DNA of 64,000 bases from Alphaproteobacteria bacterium (GTDB taxonomy: Bacteria; Pseudomonadota; Alphaproteobacteria; MPNO01; UBA2964). A model generated the notes under the pieces. That model saw only the letters and a program-made list of their open reading frames with translations, had not been told where the DNA came from and made no database searches. Location: assembly GCA_012103315.1 (NCBI GenBank), contig WLWZ01000001.1:620001-684000 (forward strand), in the 5' to 3' direction. A program made the position numbers and the translations under genes. Positions 1 through 9,103 of this stretch are shown piece by piece; position 1 is the first letter of the stretch, and every line of letters starts with the position of its first letter.

Positions 1-2447
1 TCAAGCTCGCGTAACATCGAGCGGAGCTTCGCGGCCTCTGCACCACCACTGCCAAAGGGGTCAAATGTGAGCTTGGATTGTTCTCTCGTATCAAACAGAA
101 CCGTACCCCCGGTTCGCAGATAGGCGTTGAGTTTTTCGACGGCTTGATCTGACAGAGGTCGTTGTCGAAGTGAAATGGGCCAATACAGCAAAGGAAAAAA
201 TGCTAACTCGTCGCGTTCGATATCGACACCGATAGGCGTCCCAGCTTCAACGGCAGTTCTACGGCGCAGGATATCGGTGAGGCCGATTAACCCGGCACGG
301 CTTACAGAATCAATTGCAGTGTCTTTCGTTAGAACAAAGGCAAGCCGCGTTTCCGATGTTGCGCGCAGCGCGAACCTCTCCGCAGGATCAAGTGACGTAC
401 TGGGTTTTGAGGGTTTCGTTGTTTGGGCGATGGTCGCCGTTGCAAAGATTGTTAAACTTGCCGCGAGAAGAAAGACAAAGCCGGCAGCACGACCGGCGAC
501 GTTTCTTGTCGGTGCAGACAGGATGTTAACGCCCAACCCACGCAATATGTAGCTGATAATCAGGTCAGCCATCAGCAACAGAAGCGCGGCGAGGAGCAGC
601 CAGGGTTTGGCGTCCAGCCCGGTCGAAATTGTGTAATCGGCGGTTTCGACGCCTGTCGGAATATCATTCAATGCTGAAAAAGTGCGAATTGACGTCGCTA
701 AATTGAGGGCTCGCCGGGTTTCACCTTTGCCGTAATAGCCAGGAGGTGTTTTTGGACCAGCAGTTGCTTTGGAAAACACCTTTCCCGGGATCGCGATTGC
801 AGATGAAGAGGGCGCTTCCAAGACACCAAACCCATCCATTATTTGAAGGGGCGGATAAGTCGTTGTGCCGCCGTCACCACTTACACCGAGGCTTAACGCG
901 GCAACACGTTGCATCATGCCAACAAAAAGGCCCGAAATGGGCAAGTTAGACCACTCGGTGTTGGCAGTGGTGTGGACCAGAATAAGCCAGCCATTTCCTT
1001 TGCGTTCCGCAGTTACGAGCGGTGTTCCGTCAGTTAATCGCGACCATGTTTTCGCGTTTAGATCCAGTGTTGGTTGAGCGAGGACCTGTCGTTTGATTCT
1101 GATGTCGGGTGGAATAGGGAGGCCTGAGAACGGACTTTTGTCCTCAAAAGGCATCAGCTTAGCAGGTGTCGTCCAGGACATTGTTCCGCCCAGCGCGCGA
1201 CCGCCGCCGCGCAATTGAACCGGTACCAGTTGATCGGTGCCCTGCGCCATTCGGGGGCCTGCGAACCGGATCAGGACGCCACCCTTATTTAACCAAGTTA
1301 CCAAAGTTTCTGTTTGCGGTTTGCTAAGTTTACCGATGTCCGCCAAGACGATCATGGCGAGTTTTTGTTTGGTGAGTTCACCGATTGTACCGGTTTTGAC
1401 ATCGCTAAAGGGGTCAAGGGCGCGTTTGAGGTAGTAATCATCGCTTAAAAGAGGAACGGACCCTTCCGTTAGACCACCGACAGCAATTCCTACCGGACGT
1501 CGTCTCCATCTTTCATCCATTAGGAAAACGGCACCTGCGCTGTCTTCCGCCTCTATCTCTGCGCTTGCCGCTCGATTGCGGATATCTGGGGGCAATCTGA
1601 AACGAGCCTCGGTGACGGACTTTCCTTGATCAAATGTTGCTTTCTCGCGCCCCAACAGGCGCCCGTCTTCGTCGAATAACCTTACTTGGACTTCTGACTT
1701 GCCAAGGGGGCCCTTCACTCGCTGGACCGGAAAGGCTAGCCCGCCTGTTACCGTACGTGGTCGTGTCAAGATTTTGGCTAACGCATTTGGCGGTTCGCGG
1801 TACAGCCGTAAGGCGCCGAGCTCGCGTAGTCGATCCATGAGTGACGCTGCACCGGCATCGTCTATCCCGTCTGATAACCACGCGATATGAGCGGAGCCAC
1901 TAACGTTTAGATCTTTAAGTGAGTTTAATGCTGCTCGCCGGTCCGTAAGCCACGGTTTAGGTTCGATGCGTCGTAGTATCTGGCGTGCCTCTGCCGGACG
2001 CATGAGATCACTGATTTGACTTTCGGAGCGAAGGCGTTTGGCTGTCATCAAGATTCGGACAGCACGTCCTTCGCGATCGGCTTGGTCGACGAGAGTTTCG
2101 AGCGTATCCAATCGTTTTTGCCACGTCGGTGCAGCGGCCCAGCTATCGTCAATGACCAGGATAAGCGGCCCACTGCCATAAAGTTTCTTACCTTGATCCC
2201 ATACCGGGTGAGCGAGACCTAATATTATCAAGGCGGCGATTAACATCCGTAGAAGGATCAACCAAAGTGGGGTTCTTGCCGGTGTTTCTTCCTGGGGTTG
2301 GAGGGTCAGCAAAAACCGCAGGGGCGGAAACGCTCGGACCAGCGGGGCGGGAGGTGTGACCCTTAATAACCACCATAAGATTGGCAATGTCGCGAGTGCT
2401 GCCAACATCCATGGTGCTGTGAAAACCAGAGGTCCTAGGTCAAGCAT
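1..2447 (-). CDS. BatA / DUF4159 membrane protein, partial
   Basis: The reading frame starts at 2447 and is still open at the left edge, so about 815 residues are visible and the C-terminus is missing. The N-terminus (about residues 1-85) has the two membrane segments and proline-rich link typical of the BatA aerotolerance domain. Hydrophobic segments recur near residues 625-672. A DUF4159 domain starts near residue 695, with RLAFVLTKD, LLYWPI and a GGTVLFDTR motif. The family is usually about 900 residues or more. The start lies 2 nt after the stop of the DUF58 gene, so the genes are probably co-transcribed. MoxR/DUF58/BatA-type clusters are linked to envelope stress or metal-insertion chaperone roles, but the substrate here is unknown. 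Confidence 0.85.
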   Translation of the reverse strand, partial: MLDLGPLVFTAPWMLAALATLPILWWLLRVTPPAPLVRAFPPLRFLLTLQPQEETPARTPLWLILLRMLIAALIILGLAHPVWDQGKKLYGSGPLILVIDDSWAAAPTWQKRLDTLETLVDQADREGRAVRILMTAKRLRSESQISDLMRPAEARQILRRIEPKPWLTDRRAALNSLKDLNVSGSAHIAWLSDGIDDAGAASLMDRLRELGALRLYREPPNALAKILTRPRTVTGGLAFPVQRVKGPLGKSEVQVRLFDEDGRLLGREKATFDQGKSVTEARFRLPPDIRNRAASAEIEAEDSAGAVFLMDERWRRRPVGIAVGGLTEGSVPLLSDDYYLKRALDPFSDVKTGTIGELTKQKLAMIVLADIGKLSKPQTETLVTWLNKGGVLIRFAGPRMAQGTDQLVPVQLRGGGRALGGTMSWTTPAKLMPFEDKSPFSGLPIPPDIRIKRQVLAQPTLDLNAKTWSRLTDGTPLVTAERKGNGWLILVHTTANTEWSNLPISGLFVGMMQRVAALSLGVSGDGGTTTYPPLQIMDGFGVLEAPSSSAIAIPGKVFSKATAGPKTPPGYYGKGETRRALNLATSIRTFSALNDIPTGVETADYTISTGLDAKPWLLLAALLLLMADLIISYILRGLGVNILSAPTRNVAGRAAGFVFLLAASLTIFATATIAQTTKPSKPSTSLDPAERFALRATSETRLAFVLTKDTAIDSVSRAGLIGLTDILRRRTAVEAGTPIGVDIERDELAFFPLLYWPISLRQRPLSDQAVEKLNAYLRTGGTVLFDTREQSKLTFDPFGSGGAEAAKLRSMLREL

Positions 2448-2449
2448 TG

Positions 2450-3373
2450 TTACGACTCTGGCGTTTCTGCAAGTGCATGATAGAGCGCCAACAGTGCTGT
2501 TTGTGGTGGCTGGTCAGTGGCGTGGGCGATACAAGTCCACCCCAAACGGCGTGCTATGTCTTCGATCGCCCGGCGGTGTTTCTCCATAAGAAGTACATAT
2601 TCCGCCTTTACAGCTTCCACTCGCCCGATCAATGCCTCGCCTTCGCCCTCCAATCCTTCGAAGCGCACGCGACCTGCAAATGGCAGGCTTTGTTCAGCTG
2701 GATCGAAAATCTGTAAGAGGTGACCGCGCACGCCGAGTGAAGCAAATACGCGCAATGTCTGCTCGATTTCATCAGGCGGCGTCAGGAAATCCGAGATCAT
2801 CACAACTCGGCCATAACGCGGCAGCTGTTCGAGGGGGGGCGCGCTTTCTTCTACGCTGTCTTCAAGGGAGATTGATGCGACCAATCTATCCATTACCGCG
2901 CGGCCATTTGACGGAGGAACACCTGATCCAAGAAGTGTGACCCTTTCTCCACCCCGGATAAGTAAAGAGGAAAGCGCCAACATTAAAACGGTAGCACGGT
3001 CAGCTTTGTCGGGGAGTCCGTCCTTTGAGTGGTATTGCATGGAAGCAGAGCGATCCAACCAAACCCAGACACTCTGCGCTGCTTCCCATTCGTTTTCCCG
3101 AACGTACAAATGTTCGCGTTTCGCCGATTGCCGCCAGTCGATTCTTTGTACTGGATCACCTTGTTGGTAACGACGGAATTGCCAGAACGACTCTCCTTGG
3201 CCAACACGACGTCGGCCGTGAACCCCTTGCGCTACCGTCGCGGCAATGCGCTCGGCGGCAACCAGCAGCGGCGGCAGCCTTGCGGCGGTTTCTTCCGCGC
3301 GTTGCCGGATGGAGGCTGGCTGTTCAGTTTCCCGATTGCCGAGGCCAGCAAGTTTTAAGCCAAAGGAGCGCAC
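2450..3373 (-). CDS. DUF58 domain protein
   Basis: This 307-residue protein carries the DUF58 signature FRRYQQGDPVQRIDW (residues 66-80), followed by a von Willebrand A-like segment whose metal-site motif DRSAS lies at 107-111. No membrane segment is evident, so it is probably cytoplasmic or peripheral. Its start overlaps the end of the upstream MoxR ATPase gene by 19 nt, and the DUF4159 gene follows after 2 nt. This is the usual tight MoxR-DUF58-BatA operon. By family analogy it is a client or adaptor of the MoxR ATPase; the exact role is not known. Confidence 0.88.
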   Translation of the reverse strand: MRSFGLKLAGLGNRETEQPASIRQRAEETAARLPPLLVAAERIAATVAQGVHGRRRVGQGESFWQFRRYQQGDPVQRIDWRQSAKREHLYVRENEWEAAQSVWVWLDRSASMQYHSKDGLPDKADRATVLMLALSSLLIRGGERVTLLGSGVPPSNGRAVMDRLVASISLEDSVEESAPPLEQLPRYGRVVMISDFLTPPDEIEQTLRVFASLGVRGHLLQIFDPAEQSLPFAGRVRFEGLEGEGEALIGRVEAVKAEYVLLMEKHRRAIEDIARRLGWTCIAHATDQPPQTALLALYHALAETPES

Positions 3374-4386
3374 AGCCGTTCAATCACCTCGTCAATGGTT
3401 ACGCCATCCGCTCGAGCAGCAAAACTGAGTGCCATGCGGTGTCGGAGCACGGGTTTTGATAGCGCAACGACGTCATCTATGGATGGCGCGTAACGTCCGT
3501 CGAGTAGCGCGCGTGCTCGGCACGCCAACATCAATGCCTGGCTTGCGCGCGGACCAGGACCCCAGGCAACATGATCGCGAATGTCAGGCAGGGCGCTTTC
3601 TGTTGGTCGCGCAGACCGGACGAGATTGAGGATAGACTGGACGACGCTGTCGCCGACCGGAATTTGTCGTACCAGCTGTTGAGCGGCGATTAGGTCATCC
3701 GCAGTCCGCACTTGTTCCGCAATGGCTGTTTCAGACCCGGTTGTTGCCAAGAGAACTTCACGTTCTGCATCTTCGGAAGGATAACTAACATCGACCTGCA
3801 TCAGGAAACGGTCGAGTTGCGCTTCTGGTAGCGGGTAGGTGCCTTCTTGTTCAAGCGGGTTCTGTGTTGCAAGGACATGAAACGGATTCGGCAAAGCGTG
3901 ATTCTGGCCAGCAACTGAAACGGTTTTTTCCTGCATCGCTTGCAGTAATGCTGACTGCGTCCTTGGGCTCGCACGGTTGATTTCGTCAGCCATAAGCAGC
4001 TGGCAAAATACGGGCCCTTCGATAAAGCGAAAGGATCGCCGCATGCCGTCTTCGCCTTCATCGAGTATCTCTGACCCCAGTATATCTGCCGGCATCAAAT
4101 CGGGTGTGAACTGTACTCTTTTGTCATCCAAGCCCAGAACGGTTCCTAATGTTTCGACTAGGCGCGTTTTTCCGAGACCAGGAAAGCCGATTAACAAGAC
4201 GTGACCACCTGCCAGCACCGTGATAAGTGTTTCGTCTATTACCTGGTTTTGGCCAAAGATGATCCGGCCGATTCGGTCGCGAACCAGGGCCATGCGTTGG
4301 CCCAGCGAATCGATTTCTGCGACAAGACGGGCAGGGGGTTCTTCACCAGAACTAGTGGTTTGAGTTAGGGATTCTGTTTCAACCAT
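3355..4386 (-). CDS. MoxR-family AAA+ ATPase
   Basis: This is a 343-residue AAA+ ATPase of the MoxR type. It has a Walker A motif GFPGLGKT, a Walker B motif LLMADEINRA, the sensor region ATQNPLEQEGTYPLPEAQ, and a C-terminal lid domain ending near the family's normal length. MoxR proteins act as chaperone-like ATPases that mature partner complexes containing von Willebrand A proteins, which matches the two genes downstream. It is the first gene of the leftward operon. It is transcribed away from the DUF1285 gene, with only 30 nt between the two start codons, so their promoters must overlap the coding ends. Confidence 0.93.
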   Translation of the reverse strand: MVETESLTQTTSSGEEPPARLVAEIDSLGQRMALVRDRIGRIIFGQNQVIDETLITVLAGGHVLLIGFPGLGKTRLVETLGTVLGLDDKRVQFTPDLMPADILGSEILDEGEDGMRRSFRFIEGPVFCQLLMADEINRASPRTQSALLQAMQEKTVSVAGQNHALPNPFHVLATQNPLEQEGTYPLPEAQLDRFLMQVDVSYPSEDAEREVLLATTGSETAIAEQVRTADDLIAAQQLVRQIPVGDSVVQSILNLVRSARPTESALPDIRDHVAWGPGPRASQALMLACRARALLDGRYAPSIDDVVALSKPVLRHRMALSFAARADGVTIDEVIERLCAPLA

Positions 4387-4416
4387 ATAGAGTCTCCATG
4401 ACGCAGGCGGCGCACC

Positions 4417-4992
4417 ATGGAAAAGTCACTTTCCGGTAGTCCCAGCGACAAGTTGAAGGAGTCGCTTGAGGGCGGTCTTCTTGGCGACAAATCCGGCGTT
4501 CCGAACGGCCAGCTATTTTGCGGCGATATCGACATGCGTATCGCCCGTGACGGTACTTGGTTTTATCATGGCTCTCCCATTGAACGAAAACAACTCGTAA
4601 AACTGTTTGGATCGATATTAAAACGCGATAGTCAGGGCGACTTCTGGCTTGAGACACCTGCCGAAAAATGCCGTATTCAGGTCGAAGATGCGCCATTTCA
4701 GGCCGTAGAATTATCGGTGGATGGTGCGGGGCAAAATCAGTGCCTTTCATTCAGAACAAATGTTGACGATATTGTGATCGCTGGACCAGAGAATCAGATC
4801 AGAGTCATGATTGATTCTGAGACCCAGGAACCCTCTCCTTACATCGTGGTCCGAGCGGGGATTGAAGCCTTGATCACGCGGGCGATCTTCTATGACCTGG
4901 TGGAGTTAGCAATTGAAAAGCAGGGTGAGCGCGGAACGGACTTGGGTGTTTGGAGTAACGGTGTTTGTTTTACCTTGGGCCAAGTGGATTGA
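4417..4992 (+). CDS. DUF1285 family protein
   Basis: This 191-residue soluble protein matches DUF1285 in its central segment: GDIDMRIARDGTWFYHGSPI, then KLFGSILKRD and FWLETPAEK, with a conserved VRAGIEALI stretch near the end. DUF1285 proteins are widespread in proteobacteria and their function is not established. The gene leads a rightward set with a Nudix hydrolase, DUF6111 and the CCA-adding enzyme, an order I recognise from other alphaproteobacteria. The first ATG, 30 nt from the divergent moxR start, was chosen because no better start precedes the conserved region. Confidence 0.85.
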   Translation: MEKSLSGSPSDKLKESLEGGLLGDKSGVPNGQLFCGDIDMRIARDGTWFYHGSPIERKQLVKLFGSILKRDSQGDFWLETPAEKCRIQVEDAPFQAVELSVDGAGQNQCLSFRTNVDDIVIAGPENQIRVMIDSETQEPSPYIVVRAGIEALITRAIFYDLVELAIEKQGERGTDLGVWSNGVCFTLGQVD

Positions 4993-5012
4993 TATGACCG
5001 CCGATATGAATA

Positions 5013-5615
5013 ATGCGTGATCTTCTGAATACAATTTTTGCCGGTCCGGGTGTCGGACCAAATCCATGCGCGCCCGGGAATGTTTGGCCTGCGCCAGCGG
5101 CGCAGGGTGAAGAGAGGTCCTTAAGATCGGCGGCTGTTCTCGTGCCACTAATTGATCGGTCGGACGGAATGACGGTTCTGTTAACACAACGAACTGATAC
5201 GATGTCGGATCATGCTGGCCAGATCGCGTTTCCCGGCGGTCGCGTGGAGCCCGGAGAGGTAACACCCGAAGAGACGGCCTTGCGTGAAACCAAAGAAGAG
5301 ATAGGCCTGCCGACGAAGATGATCAATGTTTTGGGTCGGATGAATGCACGGGATACTGGAACCGGGTATCGTGTCATGCCGGTCGTTGGGTTGATTCAAC
5401 CGCCTATGTCGCTGTCACCAGACCCTTCGGAGGTCGCGAAAGTGTTCGAAGTTCCCATGGACTTCGTTTTGGATCCTGCCAACCATCGACTTGAAATGCG
5501 TGACGAACGCGGAAAATCGCGGGAATATTATGTAATGCCTTATAACGATCACTATATTTGGGGTTTGACGGCTCGAATTCTTGTTGAGTTGGGGAAGATG
5601 ATGAGGAACGCATGA
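5013..5615 (+). CDS. Nudix hydrolase, CoA pyrophosphatase type
   Basis: This 200-residue protein has the Nudix box G-x5-E-x7-REx2EExG at residues 76-98 and the upstream LLTQR...HAGQIAFPGG signature (56-76) that marks the CoA pyrophosphatase (NudL/YeaB) branch. It would hydrolyse CoA or its derivatives to phosphopantetheine and 3',5'-ADP in the cytoplasm. The start follows the DUF1285 stop by 20 nt. Nearby ATGs at 4994 and 5006 are out of frame. The stop overlaps the start of the DUF6111 gene by 4 nt, indicating translational coupling. The exact substrate is inferred from the signature. Confidence 0.88.
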   Translation: MRDLLNTIFAGPGVGPNPCAPGNVWPAPAAQGEERSLRSAAVLVPLIDRSDGMTVLLTQRTDTMSDHAGQIAFPGGRVEPGEVTPEETALRETKEEIGLPTKMINVLGRMNARDTGTGYRVMPVVGLIQPPMSLSPDPSEVAKVFEVPMDFVLDPANHRLEMRDERGKSREYYVMPYNDHYIWGLTARILVELGKMMRNA

Positions 5616-5833
5616 TCCGTTTGATTTTATTGTTTGCCGTACCACTGGTAGCGCCAACCGGTTTCTATATCTTGTGGCGAGCCTTTGCTCCACCGAAACT
5701 CGGAGGCTCCAGAGCAATTGCTCGTGAAGATTGGGAACCGTTGCCTTGGCCGTGGCTCATTGTAGTCGGTGGCCTGCTGGTGATTGTTTCAGTCTTCACA
5801 ATCATCGCTTATCCTGAGCTTCTTGACTTCTGA
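5612..5833 (+). CDS. DUF6111-type small membrane protein
   Basis: This 73-residue protein has two predicted membrane segments, about residues 2-22 and 47-68. They are separated by a short loop with the FAPPKLGGSRAIAREDWEPL stretch, which I recognise from the alphaproteobacterial DUF6111 family. Its function is unknown. The ATGA overlap with the Nudix gene, and the CCA-adding enzyme 15 nt downstream, place it in the same operon. The family name comes from recall of the pattern and the gene neighbourhood, so it is less certain than the existence of the gene. Confidence 0.75.
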   Translation: MIRLILLFAVPLVAPTGFYILWRAFAPPKLGGSRAIAREDWEPLPWPWLIVVGGLLVIVSVFTIIAYPELLDF

Positions 5834-5848
5834 ACCAGAGTAGCGCCG

Positions 5849-7081
5849 ATGAAACCCGCCGCCTCTATTGATATGGATAGCTGGATGGCCCAGACGCAAA
5901 CTCGCACTGTCATGAATGCATTAATCGCGGGTGGGAAACCAGCGCGGTTTGTTGGCGGGTGCGTGCGGGATGCCTTGCTCGGTCTTCCTGTCCAAGATAT
6001 CGATATAGCGACCCCCGAACCCCCCGAACGGGTTACAGATCTCATAGAGCGGGCAGGCTTACGGGCAATTCCGACTGGTATAGATCACGGAACCATCACG
6101 GCAATCTGCGATGGGATACCATTTGAGATAACGACCTTACGGCGTGACGTCGAAACATTTGGGCGACATGCACGGGTCAGTTTCACAACGGATTGGCTAG
6201 AGGATGCTGCGCGGCGCGATTTAACATTGAACGCGCTGTATTGTGATAGAGACGGAACAGTATTTGACCCGGTGGGTGGATTGGCTGACCTCAAGCAGGG
6301 TCGCATTCGATTTGTTGGCGATGCGCATGAACGAATTCAAGAAGACGTCCTGCGATTGCTCCGGTTTTTCCGGTTTTTCGCTTATTACGGCGTTGGCGAG
6401 GCTGATGAGAACGCCATCGAAGCATGCAAGCGAATGGCACCGCAACTCGCTAGTTTGTCTATAGAACGGGTTTGGAAAGAATTGTCTCGATTGCTGCTCG
6501 CGCCTGATCCCGCAGCGACTTTAGAAATTATGGCGACGAACGGAATTTTGTCACATCTGCTGCCTGAGGCCATCCATAGTGGTCGCTTGCCCACCTTAAT
6601 AAGGGCGGAAGTTTCTACGGAGACAGGACCTGATTACTTGCGGCGTATGGCAACAATTGTTGACCTAGATAAAGACGGTGTTCAGACCCTCGCGGCTCGG
6701 CTGAAGCTTTCGAACGCAGATCGTGATCAGCTGTGTGATCTTTGCAACCCTAGGACCTGCCCAAACCCGTTGGCTGACCCTAAAGCCAACCGCGATGCGC
6801 TCTACCGACTTGGACCTAACCTGTTCCGTGATCTTGTCTTGATTGGGGAGGCTAGCTTTCCAGAACAAGATTGGCTGAGTTTGTTTTCTTTGCCAGAAAC
6901 GAGTCCAGTGCCGGGGTTTTTGGTTACAGGCCAAGATGTTGTGGATATGGGCGTTCCCGCAGGAACTGAAATAGGTAATCTACTGGAGCAAGTTGAAGAA
7001 TGGTGGATTGCAGGCAACTTCGAAGCAAACCGTGAAACCTGCCTCAAGCATTTAAGGTCCCTCGTTACTGCGCGGTCTTAA
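5849..7081 (+). CDS. cca: CCA tRNA nucleotidyltransferase
   Basis: This 410-residue class II nucleotidyltransferase adds or repairs the 3' CCA end of tRNAs. It shows the head-domain motif FVGGCVRDALLG (34-45) and the catalytic carboxylate pair in QDIDIAT (D50 and D52), then the RRDLTLNAL and RFFRFFAYYG motifs of the neck. Length fits the alphaproteobacterial family. It ends the rightward Nudix/DUF6111 run. Its last 17 nt overlap, tail to tail, the 3' end of the leftward exported protein gene. The tRNA-Glu gene in this window already encodes CCA, so repair may be a major role. Confidence 0.93.
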   Translation: MKPAASIDMDSWMAQTQTRTVMNALIAGGKPARFVGGCVRDALLGLPVQDIDIATPEPPERVTDLIERAGLRAIPTGIDHGTITAICDGIPFEITTLRRDVETFGRHARVSFTTDWLEDAARRDLTLNALYCDRDGTVFDPVGGLADLKQGRIRFVGDAHERIQEDVLRLLRFFRFFAYYGVGEADENAIEACKRMAPQLASLSIERVWKELSRLLLAPDPAATLEIMATNGILSHLLPEAIHSGRLPTLIRAEVSTETGPDYLRRMATIVDLDKDGVQTLAARLKLSNADRDQLCDLCNPRTCPNPLADPKANRDALYRLGPNLFRDLVLIGEASFPEQDWLSLFSLPETSPVPGFLVTGQDVVDMGVPAGTEIGNLLEQVEEWWIAGNFEANRETCLKHLRSLVTARS

Positions 7082-7610
7082 CAAGTCTGCCGGTGACTGT
7101 GCGGACTCGTTCGCCACTGCGTGTGCTCTTGAAGACCAGTTTCATGCCGGTGCCGGAAAGCGTCCGGTCATATTGTTGAATGGCGTAAACGCCATTTTTG
7201 TTCACGCGCATTATAAACAGCGACAAGGTAGAGCCAGTGATGTTGGCCCAGCATAGCTCTTTGCCTGCAAGCGGATCGCCGCTTGTTGTGCAGTGGAATA
7301 CACCCGCTGTTCCAGTTGCGCGTAATGTTTTGGAACTCTGCCGACGACGAATATTAGGCTTGTTGGGGTTGCCGCCCTTGCGGATGACGCTGGTCCAGTC
7401 GATTCTAAACCCTGTCCCGGCGGAAGCTATTTTGACGTCAAAATCGCGGGCCGTGGTTGCGAAGTAGATACTGTCTTCATTTTCTGATACCCCACCGCCG
7501 CTATACGTGCCGAAAAAGGCACCGATTGTGAGATTAGGCTGTGCAGCGTGCGATAAACTTGGAATTGCCGCAAAGAATACTGTCGCGATAACTACTGCGA
7601 ACCGTCTCAT
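7065..7610 (-). CDS. Exported protein of unknown function
   Basis: I do not recognise this 181-residue protein. It begins with a clear Sec signal peptide (positively charged MRRF, a hydrophobic stretch, then a likely cleavage after SHA near residue 22). The mature part is small and beta-rich in appearance, with glycine-rich FFGTYSGGGV near its start and two cysteines (CTTSGDP and ELCWAN) that could form a periplasmic disulfide. It is followed on the same strand by hemF but separated by 65 nt. The 3' end overlaps cca by 17 nt. Periplasmic location is inferred from the signal peptide. Confidence 0.75.
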   Translation of the reverse strand: MRRFAVVIATVFFAAIPSLSHAAQPNLTIGAFFGTYSGGGVSENEDSIYFATTARDFDVKIASAGTGFRIDWTSVIRKGGNPNKPNIRRRQSSKTLRATGTAGVFHCTTSGDPLAGKELCWANITGSTLSLFIMRVNKNGVYAIQQYDRTLSGTGMKLVFKSTRSGERVRTVTGRLVKTAQ

Positions 7611-7674
7611 AATCCCTCCGAACGTTAATTGTCTGATCGCTACTATACTGACCCGATGTCAGTTGGCCAGTCTG

Positions 7675-8541
7675 TCAGGACCATTTAGCGACCGGTGGCA
7701 TCGACATCAAGATCGCTTCGACGTTGCCACCAGTTTTCAGGCCGAATTTAGTGCCGCGATCATGCAGGAGATTGAATTCGACATAGCGACCGCGTTTTAT
7801 CAACTGCTGCTCGCGCTGCGCATCGTTCCAGCGTTGGTCTTTACGTGCCCGTATGATGGCCGGGTAAGATTTGAGAAATGTACAACCAACATCTTTGGTA
7901 AAGGCAAAATCTGCTTCCCAATCGCCAGTATCAACGTAATCGTAAAATATACCGCCAATCCCACGCGGTTCATCGCGGTGGGGAAGGTAAAAATATTCAT
8001 CACACCATTTTTTAAACTTCGCGTAGTAAGCGTCATCATGAGCGTCGCAAGTGCTCTTGAGGGCTTTGTGAAAATCAGCGGCTGCCGCATCGTCGGTGAG
8101 CATCGGCGTTAAATCTGTGCCGCCACCAAACCAGGATTTGGAGGTGGAAATAAAACGCGTGTTCATATGGACGGCGGGAACAAGCGGCGAGCACATGTGG
8201 GCGACCAAGGATATGCCAGCTGCCCAAAATTCTGGATTTTCGTCTGCTCCAGGAATTTCTTTTCGGAACTCCGGAGAAAATTCGCCATAGACTGTCGAAA
8301 TGTTAACGCCAACTTTCTCAAATACCCGGCCGTGCATAACCGACATTGTGCCACCACCACCATCTGCACCTGTATGATCTTGGCGGTCCCAAACCTTGCG
8401 CTCAAACTGCCCAGGCGGTGATCCCGAAGTCTCGGCGCCACCTTCCTGTTCGATGGCTTCAAACTCGGTACAGATTAAATCGCGGAGTTCGGCAAACCAT
8501 TCCGTAGCGGCCTGCTTTTTTTCGTCGAGCGTCCGGGTCAT
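7675..8541 (-). CDS. hemF: Oxygen-dependent coproporphyrinogen III oxidase
   Basis: This 288-residue enzyme catalyses the oxidative decarboxylation of coproporphyrinogen III to protoporphyrinogen IX in haem synthesis, using O2. The conserved [10 protein letters not shown] (122-131), [11 protein letters not shown] (136-146) and FEKVGVN segments are present, including the putative metal-binding histidine H125. Its start overlaps the trmL stop by 4 nt, so translation is probably coupled. An oxygen-dependent form, next to a cytochrome bc1 operon, fits an aerobically respiring organism. Confidence 0.95.
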   Translation of the reverse strand: MTRTLDEKKQAATEWFAELRDLICTEFEAIEQEGGAETSGSPPGQFERKVWDRQDHTGADGGGGTMSVMHGRVFEKVGVNISTVYGEFSPEFRKEIPGADENPEFWAAGISLVAHMCSPLVPAVHMNTRFISTSKSWFGGGTDLTPMLTDDAAAADFHKALKSTCDAHDDAYYAKFKKWCDEYFYLPHRDEPRGIGGIFYDYVDTGDWEADFAFTKDVGCTFLKSYPAIIRARKDQRWNDAQREQQLIKRGRYVEFNLLHDRGTKFGLKTGGNVEAILMSMPPVAKWS

Positions 8542-9008
8542 TCGGCGGTTCCTGTGGCAAAGCGATTGGTTTGTCTCAAGGCTTCACCCAATACCATCGC
8601 GGCTGCCATAGCAATATTCAGCGATCTCGCTCCGCTTGCCATTGGAATGCATACTCTTGCATGGGCTGCGTCATGTACGTCCTGAGGCGCGCCAGCACTT
8701 TCTCTCCCTAGGAGCAGTCTGTCGCTGGGCTGAAACGCAAAATCGCAATAGGGCACATTGCCCATCGTTGTTAACAGAATGAGTCGGTCCCCGGTTTCGG
8801 TACAATTTTCCTGGAAATGAGACCAAGAAATATGACGTGTTAAATCAACTTGATCGAGATAATCCATGCCCGATCGTCGCAGTCTTTTGTCATCGAGAAC
8901 GAAACCACAAGGTTCAATGATGTCGACACCGACGTCCATGCAGGCTGCCATCCGCAATATAGTGCCGGTGTTTTGTGGGATATCAGGCTGATACAACGTT
9001 ATTCGCAT
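8538..9008 (-). CDS. trmL: tRNA (cytidine/uridine-34-2'-O)-methyltransferase TrmL
   Basis: This 156-residue SPOUT-class protein begins with [19 protein letters not shown] and later has [12 protein letters not shown] and the C-terminal [14 protein letters not shown] knot segment, all typical of TrmL (YibK). It would 2'-O-methylate the wobble nucleotide of certain leucine tRNAs using S-adenosylmethionine. The gene is first of the leftward trmL-hemF pair. Its start lies next to a GTTAACGA direct repeat, and the petABC operon begins about 200 nt away in the opposite direction. Confidence 0.92.
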   Translation of the reverse strand: MRITLYQPDIPQNTGTILRMAACMDVGVDIIEPCGFVLDDKRLRRSGMDYLDQVDLTRHISWSHFQENCTETGDRLILLTTMGNVPYCDFAFQPSDRLLLGRESAGAPQDVHDAAHARVCIPMASGARSLNIAMAAAMVLGEALRQTNRFATGTAE

Positions 9009-9009
9009 G

Positions 9010-9028
9010 GTTAACGATCAGTTAACGA
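9010..9028. repeat. Tandem GTTAACGA repeat, 11-bp period
   Basis: The octamer GTTAACGA occurs at 9010-9017 and 9021-9028, a spacing of 11 bp, about one helical turn. Each copy contains the palindrome GTTAAC. It abuts the trmL start codon in the trmL-petA divergent region. The spacing suggests a protein-binding site, but no regulator is identified. Confidence 0.4.
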
Positions 9029-9059
9029 CCTTTGCTTTAAGGTCTAATTCGATTATACC

Positions 9060-9081
9060 CGTGCCCCGTTACAAGGGCACG
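9060..9081. promoter_or_regulatory. Inverted repeat in the petA leader (first)
   Basis: CGTGCCC at 9060-9066 and GGGCACG at 9075-9081 form a perfect 7-bp stem with an 8-nt loop. No T-tract follows on either strand, so it is not a standard terminator. It lies between the divergent trmL and petA genes. Confidence 0.45.
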
Positions 9082-9103
9082 TATTGCCAGCATTCATAAC
9101 ATG

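Noticed and set aside
7507..8112. A 201-codon plus-strand frame opposite hemF.
   Set aside because: It lies antisense to a well-supported conserved enzyme and its translation shows no domain or plausible signal.
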